Below are positions 5,216 through 10,770 of a stretch of 10,770 bases of DNA, piece after piece. This stretch comes from Actinomycetota bacterium (GTDB lineage: Bacteria; Actinomycetota; Acidimicrobiia; Spongiisociales; UBA11373), in NCBI GenBank assembly GCA_030688105.1, contig JAUYIV010000128.1:1-10770 (forward strand). The letters are read 5' to 3'. The position numbers and the translations under genes are program-made. The first letter of the stretch is position 1, and every line of letters starts with the position of its first letter. The notes below the pieces were generated by a model. The model saw nothing but the letters and a program-made list of their open reading frames with translations, was not told the DNA's origin and ran no database searches.

Positions 5216-6517
5216 GGCTCCGCTATCCGGCACGGAAACTTCCCCGCGTCGGCGGCGGCGCCATAGGACGAACCCCGCCACCAGAGCGACCAGCCAGAGA
5301 AACGGGACCAGGGCTCCGACCACTACGACGCCCAGCCCGAAGACGCGCTGGAGCGCCTGCCACGACTCGGACACCGCGTCCGTGAAACCGGGAAGCGAGT
5401 CGTCGCGGGCGATCTGGAGAGTGGTCTTCTCGATGTCCAGCTCGATCTCCACGCGAAGCGGGCTGCCGAACTCGTCGACCGCCGTCGCGTCCACCACCGG
5501 CGCGGTGATCATTCCAGGCCGCGCCTCGACCTCCAGCGCGAAGATGATGCGCCCGCCCGGGGCGAGGCCGGTGAGCGGATCACCCTGGACGACGATGAAG
5601 TCGTCGGGATCCGCATCGAGCCCCTGATCGCGCATTTCGATGTCGGCGATCAGCGTGTCTCCGGAGTTCTCGATCTCCAGGCAGAAGGTCAGCCGATCGC
5701 CTTCGTCGCCATTCAGCTCGTCGCCACCGGGGCAGCCCGCACCGTCGTCGTGCCCCACGTACACCGTCTGAGTGACGTCGAGCTGGGGTTCGGGCACGTC
5801 GGGTTCCGGTTCGCTCAGGACCAGGGTGATGGTGGCGAGGGCGACCTGGTCCCCTAGCGTCCGGAGTTGGCCGCGGAGCACCTCGAGGTCGGTCTCACGC
5901 TTGAGGAGCTCGGCCTCCAACTCGATGACATCCTCGATGTCCGCGGCACTTTCGAGGAGGGAGCGCAGACGGGTGACACTGGCTTCGGCGGTTGCGATCC
6001 GGCTCTCCAGGTCGACGACGCGCTCCGTGACGTCGTCGGCGAATACGGTCTGGCTGGTCACCCTCCCCAGTCCACCCAATCGACGGAGAGCCTCGGCGAA
6101 ATTCTCCGGGATGACTTTCAGCGTGAGAATCGACTGTGCGATCGGCTCGGTCGTCGTTTCCTGCCCGAACAGGAACCCCCCGAGGCCGGCGATCGCGGTT
6201 TGAGCCTCTTGCGCGGCCGAGAAGACATCGGGCACTTCGACCGCGATATTCGCCGTGAAGATGATCGACCGGCCGAGGTCCTCCGGAGTCAGCCCGCCGC
6301 CGATCAGTCCGGCGCCGACACCCCGGTCGTCGTCGGCTGGGACTTCTGCCGACCCCGCGGCGATCGTCGTGCTCACCTCGACCGCGGGCGTGGAGGGCAC
6401 CCCGACCGCATCGCCTGCTGGGAATGTCGTGACCGCGGAGTCGTCGTCTCCGCACGCCGTCGCGACCAGCCCGGTCACGAGCACCGCCATCATGAATCCG
6501 TAGATCCGCCTGACCAC
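5186..6517 (-). CDS. DUF4349 family membrane lipoprotein
   Basis: The 443-residue protein begins with a basic, hydrophobic signal ending in a lipobox-like ATAC (lipidated C22) and then GDDD, so it is probably an exported lipoprotein. Residues about 80-240 match DUF4349: ANIAVEVPDVFSAAQEAQ, LGGFLFGQETT, LTLKVIPENF, then a coiled coil (about 166-230). A ~130-residue Cys-containing, acidic beta-type segment follows, with CLEIENSGDTLIADIEM and LAPGGRIIFALEVEA, resembling DUF11-like Ig repeats. The end has a transmembrane helix (about 394-419), RRRRR and a short cytoplasmic tail. The insertion between coiled coil and membrane helix is not part of the usual DUF4349 layout as I know it. GTG at 6515-6517 was chosen because GGGGGA lies just upstream; ATG at 6491-6493 is an alternative. 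Function unknown. Confidence 0.82.
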   Translation of the reverse strand: MVRRIYGFMMAVLVTGLVATACGDDDSAVTTFPAGDAVGVPSTPAVEVSTTIAAGSAEVPADDDRGVGAGLIGGGLTPEDLGRSIIFTANIAVEVPDVFSAAQEAQTAIAGLGGFLFGQETTTEPIAQSILTLKVIPENFAEALRRLGGLGRVTSQTVFADDVTERVVDLESRIATAEASVTRLRSLLESAADIEDVIELEAELLKRETDLEVLRGQLRTLGDQVALATITLVLSEPEPDVPEPQLDVTQTVYVGHDDGAGCPGGDELNGDEGDRLTFCLEIENSGDTLIADIEMRDQGLDADPDDFIVVQGDPLTGLAPGGRIIFALEVEARPGMITAPVVDATAVDEFGSPLRVEIELDIEKTTLQIARDDSLPGFTDAVSESWQALQRVFGLGVVVVGALVPFLWLVALVAGFVLWRRRRRGEVSVPDSGASNPEPGEKG

Positions 6518-6770
6518 ACCGTCCCCCGTTCGTCGCGTTCCGCTTCGACGCCGGACGATCAGTATCCGGTTTCCGGCAGGCGCCGTCCAGACCCACTCGT
6601 TTCCCGTCGAGATCGGCGCTCGCCGCGAAAACCCGCGGGGTCGACCACCGTCAGTGGCGCGAAGAGATCCCGCAACCCTTTCGCGGCCAGCCTCGACTCT
6701 GGGTCAAAGGTCTCCAGAACCCTCGATCGTGAGTCGACCCCAACCCTCGACCCGTGATTGCGGCCGGCGG
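6518..6770. other. Non-coding gap of 253 bp upstream of the DUF4349 gene
   Basis: No convincing gene is seen on either strand; open frames here are GC-rich shadows. A short inverted repeat (TCGACTC with GAGTCGA) lies around 6693-6745. The region should contain the DUF4349 promoter and the 3' end of the DUF2277 transcript, but I cannot pin either. Confidence 0.4.
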
Positions 6771-6968
6771 TCACCGTACGACGAGTTCGGCGAGCAGGCG
6801 TTGGCTGGTGGCAGAGATCTCGTCGACCGCACGTTCGAAGGCCTCTTGATTGGCCTTCGAGGGAATGCGAAAACCACTGATCTTCCTCACGAACTGGCGA
6901 GCGGCCGCGCTCACCTCGTCCTCCGTGACCCCTTCGGGCCGCCGCAATTGCACGATGCTTCTGCACAT
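6771..6968 (-). CDS. DUF2277 family protein, 65 aa
   Basis: The complete small protein starts MCRSIVQLRRPEGVTEDEV, continues AAARQFVRKISGFRIPSKAN and ends with the AFERAVDEISATSQRLLAEL helix. This is the standard DUF2277 pattern, a family of about 65-90 residues common in high-GC bacteria with no known role. The ATG at 6966-6968 is preceded by a weak GGAG about 13 bases upstream. It follows the DUF2087 gene by 45 bp on the same strand and is probably the last gene of that operon. Confidence 0.85.
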   Translation of the reverse strand: MCRSIVQLRRPEGVTEDEVSAAARQFVRKISGFRIPSKANQEAFERAVDEISATSQRLLAELVVR

Positions 6969-7013
6969 TTCTCTCAGTCTCCAGTCGCCGGCGTCAGGTA
7001 ACCGTCCATCAGA

Positions 7014-7553
7014 TCATGCCCGACCGCCGGTGCGCCAATACACCCCGTCGGCGCGGGTGACCAGACCCTCATCCACCAGATAGCGCCGCAGCGCGGCGTA
7101 GTCGGCATGGTACATCTGGAGCATGAAATTGACCTCCCGCTCCGAGTAACGCACCCCCGGTTCGAACTCCATGGCGAGGCGCTCGAGGATGACCAGCCGC
7201 TTGCCCCGTCTTTCCGGAATCTGGGTGAGCCGATCCCCGGAAAAGAAGGTCTGCAGGATCCGCACCTCCTCATCGGTCCACGAGCCCTCCATCACCCGGG
7301 TGGAGGCGCTCTCGATCTGGGGGCGCGCCAAGGCTATCTCCCACAGTGCCTCCTCGACTAGTTCGCCGTCCACCATCAGCCCAGCGGCCTCGAATGTGGC
7401 AACCGCCTTGAGAACGCGCTTTTCCTCCACGCCCAGGGCCTCGGCAAGCCCAGCCGGGTCGATTCGCCCCACCGCGGCGTGGCCGAGCACGGCCAGCCGC
7501 ACACGATCGACGACGAGGCCGAGAAAGTCGGGCACTTCGGGAACGGCGGGCAT
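7014..7553 (-). CDS. DUF2087 domain protein with N-terminal winged-helix-like region
   Basis: The C-terminal third (about 108-175) matches DUF2087: RLTQIPERRGKRLVILERLAMEFEPG, YSEREVNFML, HADYAALRRYLVDEGLVTR, GVYWR. This domain often occurs at the end of small transcription regulators. Residues about 12-75 (LAVLGHAAVGRIDPAGLAEALGVEEKRVLKAVATFEAAGLM) look like a winged helix-turn-helix, so the 179-aa protein is probably a DNA-binding regulator. The target is unknown. ATG at 7551-7553 has no good ribosome-binding site. It sits 52 bp after the SSB-like gene and 45 bp before the DUF2277 gene. Confidence 0.82.
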   Translation of the reverse strand: MPAVPEVPDFLGLVVDRVRLAVLGHAAVGRIDPAGLAEALGVEEKRVLKAVATFEAAGLMVDGELVEEALWEIALARPQIESASTRVMEGSWTDEEVRILQTFFSGDRLTQIPERRGKRLVILERLAMEFEPGVRYSEREVNFMLQMYHADYAALRRYLVDEGLVTRADGVYWRTGGRA

Positions 7554-7605
7554 TCGCGGAGGCTACCGCCCCCCTCTCAGTTCATGGCTCTTCGGCCGCA
7601 GTTCA

Positions 7606-7923
7606 TCAGTCCTCGTCTTCATGACCGCGAACACATACCTGGTCGGCGATCAGCTCCAGTCGGCTGCGCCGACCCTCTTCACCGCTCCAGAAACGCCGCT
7701 GAATCGAACCGGCCACCCACACCCGGCATCCGGGAGCGGGCTGAGAGTCGATCAGTTCGTCGGCGGGATCCCACATCGTCACCGGAAGGACATCGACCCG
7801 CCGGGTCGGCTCCTCCGATCTGACGGTCACCAGGTAACGGGCGAGGCGAGCGCCGCTCTCGAACTGGCGCACCTCCGGCGGGGCGGCAAGCCGACCGGAG
7901 ACAACCACGAGGTTGAGGTCCAT
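7606..7923 (-). CDS. Short single-stranded DNA-binding (SSB/OB-fold) protein, 105 aa
   Basis: The sequence MDLNLVVVSGRLAAPPEVRQ, then LARYLVTVRSEEP, DVLPVTMWDPADEL, CRVWVAGSIQRRFW and SRLELIADQV follows the bacterial SSB OB-fold strand order. Normal SSB proteins have a long flexible tail ending in an acidic D-D-x-I-P-F peptide. This one stops right after the OB fold with GHEDED and lacks the Phe tip. It is therefore probably an accessory paralogue rather than the replication SSB. ATG at 7921-7923 has AGGA about 9 bases upstream. Open frame further upstream has no family match. First gene of a likely operon with DUF2087 and DUF2277 genes. Confidence 0.82.
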   Translation of the reverse strand: MDLNLVVVSGRLAAPPEVRQFESGARLARYLVTVRSEEPTRRVDVLPVTMWDPADELIDSQPAPGCRVWVAGSIQRRFWSGEEGRRSRLELIADQVCVRGHEDED

Positions 7924-8025
7924 GAGGTGTCCTATCTGGGAAGTGCGGGCGGGCAACGTATCCTGGGGGTGTGACCGAATCGGGCGATCCCGTCTCTCGA
8001 GGGACCCTTCGACGGGTGCCGCCGC

Positions 8026-8031
8026 TAGCTT
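8026..8031 (+). promoter_or_regulatory. -10 box TAGCTT for the MBL-fold gene
   Basis: TAGCTT ends 7 bases before the ATG at 8039 and there is no Shine-Dalgarno, so the mRNA is probably leaderless. No good -35 box is seen. Confidence 0.4.
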
Positions 8032-8038
8032 CCCGTCC

Positions 8039-8956
8039 ATGCCGACGCCGACGGTCACGCCGCTGGGACACGATCTCTACCTCGTCGACGCGCTCATGCA
8101 CGACGACACGGAGCGTCTGGCGTGTTACCTATTCGACACCCCCAACCGGGTGTTGATCGAGTGCGGCCCCTCGAGATCGATCCACCACCTCTACGACGCC
8201 CTCGAGTCGATCGGGGTCGACGATGTCGCCGCGATGGTGGTGACCCACATCCATCTCGACCACGCCGGGGGGGCCGGCCATTTCGCAGCCCGGTTCCCCA
8301 ACGCCAGGATCGGGGTCCACCGCGCCGGAGCCCGGCATCTGGTCTCCCCAGAACGCCTCCTCGCCTCGGCGACCCGTATCTACGGCGAGGAGGGAATGGC
8401 GGCCTTGTGGGGCCCCATGGAGCCGATAAGCCAGGAACGGCTCCTGGTGCTCGAGGAGGGCACGCGAGTGCCACTCGGTGGCGGGCGGGCGATCGAGGTG
8501 ATGTACACGCCCGGCCACGCCAAGCACGAGGTGGTCTTTATCGAGGCGGAGACCGGTGGCGCCTTCGTGGGAGATGCGGTCGGGCTCGCCTTCCCCCATG
8601 GGCACATGGTGCAGCCGGTGACTCCCCCGCCCGATTTCGACCCCATACTCGTCGAGACGCATCTCCGCCGGCTCGCCGAGCGGAGCCCTGCCTTCCTCGG
8701 TTTCGCCCATTTCGGGCCGGACAGGGATCCCCAGGCGTCGTTGGAGCAGGCCGTCGAGCGCCTCTGGGACTGGGTCGGTTGGGTCGAGGCAGCCGGAGAC
8801 GACGAGGACCTCAGCGGACGCATGCGGGAATGGGTGCTCGAGCGCTATCGGCAAGAGGGTTACGACGAGGCGACGATCGCCGCGTATGACAAGAACACCT
8901 TTTGGCCGATGCAAGCGGCCGGGATTCGGCGCTGGCTGGAGTCGAGGGAGATGTGA
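8039..8956 (+). CDS. Metallo-beta-lactamase-fold hydrolase
   Basis: The 305-residue protein has the metal motif THIHLDH (H70, H72, D74, H75), a later TPGHAKHEV with a metal His, and FVGDAVG with the bridging Asp. FAHFGPD supplies another candidate His. Start and end (PLGHDLYLVDALM, a C-terminal helical block and WLESREM) match a large group of bacterial MBL-fold hydrolases of unknown substrate, distinct from true beta-lactamases. The ATG at 8039 was chosen because homology-like sequence begins there and a TAGCTT box lies 7 bases upstream; in-frame starts as far up as 7913 are possible but unsupported. It is divergent from the SSB-like gene and convergent with the TPR gene. Substrate unknown. 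Confidence 0.87.
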   Translation: MPTPTVTPLGHDLYLVDALMHDDTERLACYLFDTPNRVLIECGPSRSIHHLYDALESIGVDDVAAMVVTHIHLDHAGGAGHFAARFPNARIGVHRAGARHLVSPERLLASATRIYGEEGMAALWGPMEPISQERLLVLEEGTRVPLGGGRAIEVMYTPGHAKHEVVFIEAETGGAFVGDAVGLAFPHGHMVQPVTPPPDFDPILVETHLRRLAERSPAFLGFAHFGPDRDPQASLEQAVERLWDWVGWVEAAGDDEDLSGRMREWVLERYRQEGYDEATIAAYDKNTFWPMQAAGIRRWLESREM

Positions 8957-8988
8957 CCGTCCCGTTGCCGGTCCTCCCGGTCCCGGAA

Positions 8989-9801
8989 TCACCCCTCGAT
9001 GGCGCGCTCGAGCTCGTCGAGGCCGGGGAAACCGGGATCGCTGCCACGGATCGCGTCGAGGAGCTGGCGGGCGGTTCTGCCGTCTCCCAGCCTGGCCGCG
9101 GCCCGGGCGGCGACGTACCAAACCCGTAGCTCGCTCTCGCCGGGATCTTCGCCGATCCGCTTCGGGCTGGTGATCTGCCAGGCCTTGCGGTCCTCTCCGC
9201 GGTCGAGCAGGAAGGACCCGTAGACCACCCGGGCCTCGTCGAGCGTCTCCCGGTCGCCTCCAAGGTTCTTCATGAGCTTCCAGGCGGCCTCGACGTCGTC
9301 GGGCCGCTCCATCGCCCGGAGGACGTCCATCTCCACCGGGAGGTGTGTCGAATCGCCGGTGAGCCGCCGGAAGGTTCGTAACTCGCGCAGCGCTTGATCC
9401 CAGCGCCCCATGCGATAGGCGGAGAGGCCGATCAGCTCACGAATCGTCGGGTCCCGCGGCGACAGCTCCTTGGCCTCCTCGGCGGCGTGGAGGGCACGGC
9501 CATGCTTGCCGGCGGCGAATGCCCGCGCCGAGGATTGGAGGAGCTCAGTGGCCGTGAGCAGGTTCTTTTTCGGGGTGACCCGGGCGAGCTCCTCTGAGAT
9601 CCACCGGGGAAGTTCGCCCTCGGGCGACCAAGCCCTCCGCTTGGGCGGCGTGGTCTGGATCGCGGGCTTGCCGTGCCGGTCGGGCTTCTTGTGCCCGTCG
9701 CGGTCCGATCCGCGCTGGGACCTGCCCGGCGACTCCGGACGAGCCGCCTGCGGCGGTTTTCGCCGTCCCTCGCTTCGCCCCGAGCCACTTCTCGTGCTCA
9801 T
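8989..9801 (-). CDS. TPR-like helical repeat protein with basic disordered N-terminus
   Basis: The 270-residue protein has a Pro/Arg/Lys/Ser/Gly-rich N-terminus (about 1-58) that should be disordered. Paired-helix repeats follow: ATELLQSSARAFAAGKHGRALHAAEEAKEL, DPTIRELIGLSAYRMGRWDQALRELRTF, then degenerate repeats to the end. The A-x-x-x-G-x-x-x-x-A-L pattern is TPR-like, indicating a protein-interaction scaffold. No enzyme motif is seen. ATG at 9799-9801 follows a TACGAT box by 6 bases, so a leaderless start fits; GTG at 9802-9804 is the alternative. It lies directly downstream of the rRNA terminator on the same strand and 32 bp from the convergent MBL gene. Confidence 0.78.
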   Translation of the reverse strand: MSTRSGSGRSEGRRKPPQAARPESPGRSQRGSDRDGHKKPDRHGKPAIQTTPPKRRAWSPEGELPRWISEELARVTPKKNLLTATELLQSSARAFAAGKHGRALHAAEEAKELSPRDPTIRELIGLSAYRMGRWDQALRELRTFRRLTGDSTHLPVEMDVLRAMERPDDVEAAWKLMKNLGGDRETLDEARVVYGSFLLDRGEDRKAWQITSPKRIGEDPGESELRVWYVAARAAARLGDGRTARQLLDAIRGSDPGFPGLDELERAIEG

Positions 9802-9807
9802 CACGGC

Positions 9808-9831
9808 ATCGTACCGGGTGCGCCCGCACCC
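9808..9831 (-). promoter_or_regulatory. -10 box TACGAT and GGGTGC inverted repeat before the TPR gene
   Basis: TACGAT (9808-9813) lies 6 bases before the ATG. Just upstream is an inverted repeat GGGTGC/GCACCC (9816-9831) with a 4-base spacer, placed between the -10 and -35 positions where an operator could act. The repeat could also be chance in this GC-rich DNA. Confidence 0.35.
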
Positions 9832-9859
9832 GATCCGTGCATGGTCGCGCCCGAAAACA

Positions 9860-9895
9860 ACAAGAGGGCCGCCCCTTTCGAGACGGCCCTCTTGT
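9860..9895 (-). terminator. rRNA operon terminator
   Basis: Read on the minus strand, a perfect 12-bp stem ACAAGAGGGCCG / CGGCCCTCTTGT with a 12-base loop is followed by TGTTTTC. It lies just downstream of 5S rRNA, as expected for a strong intrinsic terminator of an rRNA operon. Confidence 0.92.
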
Positions 9896-9903
9896 CCAAA
9901 GTA

Positions 9904-10021
<118 letters not shown>

Positions 10022-10030
10022 ATCTTCGAA

Positions 10031-10048
10031 TGCTCAGCACCCTGAGCA
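10031..10048 (-). other. Processing-type hairpin in the 23S-5S spacer
   Basis: In the ~60-base spacer the transcript folds into a perfect 7-bp stem UGCUCAG / CUGAGCA with a GGUG loop. Its position suggests an RNase processing signal; this role is inference. Confidence 0.5.
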
Positions 10049-10080
10049 CTCCATAGCGAGCACGCACATCTTGTATTCGA

Positions 10081-10370
10081 CTCAAGCCCTCGACCGATTA
10101 GTACCGGTCGGCTGAACGCATTGCTGCGCTTACACCTCCGGCCTATCTACCTGATGTTCTGTCAGGGGTCTTAACCGCGAACGGTGGGAGGGCTCATCTT
10201 GGGGCCGGCTTCGCACTTAGATGCCTTCAGCGCTTATCCGTGCCGTACGTAGCCAACCAGCCGTGCCCTTGGCAAGACAACTGGCACACCAGAGGTACGT
10301 CCATCCCGGTCCTCTCGTACTAGGGATAGCTCCCCTCAAACCTCCTGCGCCTGCGACGGATAGGGACCGA
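10081..10370 (-). rRNA. rrl: 23S ribosomal RNA, 3' terminal exon (E. coli 2605 to end)
   Basis: Read on the minus strand from 10370 the exon begins UCGGUCCCUAUCCG, matching E. coli 23S from U2605. It contains the sarcin-ricin loop CUAGUACGAGAGGACCGG and ends near GGUCGAGGGCUUGAG. The length of about 290 nt fits the roughly 300 nt from 2605 to the 23S end. The sequence immediately 5' does not continue as rRNA: a group I intron interrupts the gene there. The exact 3' end is approximate. Confidence 0.95.
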
Positions 10371-10656
10371 CAGTTGTGTTACTCCCGAGCACTGTCTGCT
10401 CGGAAGGCCAGGTCATTTCTGCCTGACTCTGCATGTCGCCATGCAGCTCGGACTATCTCTTCACCCGCTCGTAGGCGGGTGTTCGGCATATAGTCTCTGA
10501 GGGTTCTGGACGTCTATCGCCCAGCCTTCCCTGCTGATCGTCCGGGTCACCTGAAGGATTGTCACTGCTCGCGGATTCTCTGAACCGTCGAACGAGTACC
10601 TCAGGATGCTTCCGGGTGTTCCAGCATATAGCCGAATTTATAGACAGCAGATGTCC
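10371..10656 (-). ncRNA. Group I self-splicing intron in 23S rRNA at 2604/2605, 286 nt, no ORF
   Basis: The intron starts after a U (10657) and ends in G (10371), as group I introns do. P1: exon GACAGU (10657-10662) pairs with intron GCUGUC (10643-10648), with U.G at the splice site. P3: UUCGGC (10631-10636) with GCCGAA (10482-10487). P4: UGCUG with CAGCA. P6: CUGGGCG with CGUCCAG. P7: GACUAU (10490-10495) with AUAGUC (10451-10456). P8: CACCCGC (10475-10481) with GCGGGUG (10462-10468). P9: CUGCAUG/CAUGCAG with a GCGA tetraloop (10429-10446), then two more hairpins before the 3' end. The core phrases CAGAGACUAUAUGCC and GAAGAGAUAGUCC are the classic R and S elements. No endonuclease gene fits in this length, so it depends on splicing without its own homing enzyme. 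Subgroup is probably IB-like but not resolved. Confidence 0.93.
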
Positions 10657-10667
10657 ACTGTCTCTCG
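10657..10667 (-). rRNA. 23S rRNA micro-exon, about 11 nt (E. coli 2594-2604)
   Basis: The minus strand reads CGAGAGACAGU, matching E. coli C2594-U2604 (CGUGAGACAGU) with one difference, A for U2596 in the helix 93 loop. It includes A2602, a key peptidyl-transferase-centre nucleotide. The right-hand limit depends on the splice site of the upstream intron: if that intron ends at A10665 (site L2596), the exon is only the 8 nt GAGACAGU. Confidence 0.7.
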
Positions 10668-10770
10668 CACATTCGTCCCTCATTACTGAGGGTGCAGACT
10701 ATCCCTCCCCCCCCTTTCGGGGGGTTGGCGTATTTCGGCCCGCATGGATTTGGTGGTCATGCCACCGGTG
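10668..10770 (-). ncRNA. 3' domain of a second group I intron in 23S rRNA (partial, runs off the window)
   Basis: Instead of normal 23S sequence (GGUUCAGAACGU), the minus strand shows a group I 3' half. There is a P8-like stem CCCCCC-GAAA-GGGGGG (10709-10724), the P7 3' strand AUAGUC (10697-10702), and a P9-like stem CCCUCA-GUAA-UGAGGG (10677-10692), both with GNRA loops. The intron most simply ends in G at 10668, placing it at L2593, a known insertion site in other 23S genes. The matching P7 5' strand GACUAU is not within the ~45 bases upstream of P8, so extra sequence, perhaps a homing-endonuclease gene, must lie between the P7 strands. The 5' part is outside the window. Confidence 0.72.

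Noticed and set aside
5867..6757. 296-codon plus-strand open frame
   Set aside because: It is antisense to the DUF4349 gene, rich in Arg/Asp/Pro, with no family pattern; a GC-bias shadow.
8129..9121. 330-codon minus-strand open frame
   Set aside because: It is antisense to the MBL-fold gene with its THIHLDH motif; composition is typical of a GC shadow.
10221..10493. 90-codon plus-strand open frame
   Set aside because: It is antisense to the 23S 3' exon and the intron; no protein-like pattern.
10453..10683. 76-codon minus-strand open frame near the window end
   Set aside because: It lies across the group I intron core, micro-exon and P9 of the upstream intron. It has no homing-endonuclease motif, and its sequence is explained by RNA helices.

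Overview
The window is GC-rich with dense genes on both strands, short divergent intergenic gaps, GTG starts and several probable leaderless starts. Together with the protein families seen (zinc-ribbon protein, DUF2277, DUF2087, DUF4349 lipoprotein, actinobacterial-type 23S/5S), this suggests an Actinomycetota bacterium, perhaps an Acidimicrobiia-like lineage. The phylum-level call is inference. No plasmid, phage or transposase genes are visible.

Layout. 1-78 is the tail of a VOC/glyoxalase protein with its terminator. 203-950 holds two small minus-strand genes (a YjbR/MmcQ-like protein and a C2CH zinc-ribbon protein), each preceded by a near-identical CGTCAC/GTGACG palindrome. 1074-3086 is a redox and repair block: thioredoxin (+), the coupled pair msrB-tag (-), and a short Cys-free FAD protein (+) related to thioredoxin reductase. 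3143-3230 carries two heptamer repeat arrays. 3234-5215 is a divergent pair: a queuosine-salvage glycosidase (DUF2419/Qng1 family, -) and a ribokinase-type PfkB kinase (+). 5186-6517 is a DUF4349 membrane lipoprotein. 6771-7923 looks like a minus-strand operon in the order short SSB-like protein, DUF2087 regulator-like protein, DUF2277 protein. 8039-8956 is a metallo-beta-lactamase-fold hydrolase and 8989-9801 a TPR-like protein. From 9860 to the window end lies the 3' end of an rRNA operon on the minus strand: terminator, 5S rRNA, spacer hairpin and the 3' end of 23S rRNA.

The most notable content is in the 23S gene. At E. coli position 2604/2605, in helix 93 of the peptidyl-transferase centre, the rRNA is interrupted by a complete, ORF-less 286-nt group I intron (10371-10656). 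All core helices P1, P3, P4 and P6-P9 can be drawn, and P1 has the U.G splice-site wobble. Upstream of it is an exon of only about 11 nt that carries the catalytic-centre nucleotide A2602. Before that lies what appears to be the 3' domain of a second group I intron, which runs out of the window and is best placed at the known L2593 site. The rest of the 23S and the 16S genes lie beyond the right edge.

Functionally, the protein genes are mostly housekeeping: thiol redox and methionine sulfoxide repair, alkylation repair, tRNA-modification salvage and carbohydrate phosphorylation. No multi-gene defence or biosynthetic system is visible. The tandem rRNA introns are the element most worth follow-up.
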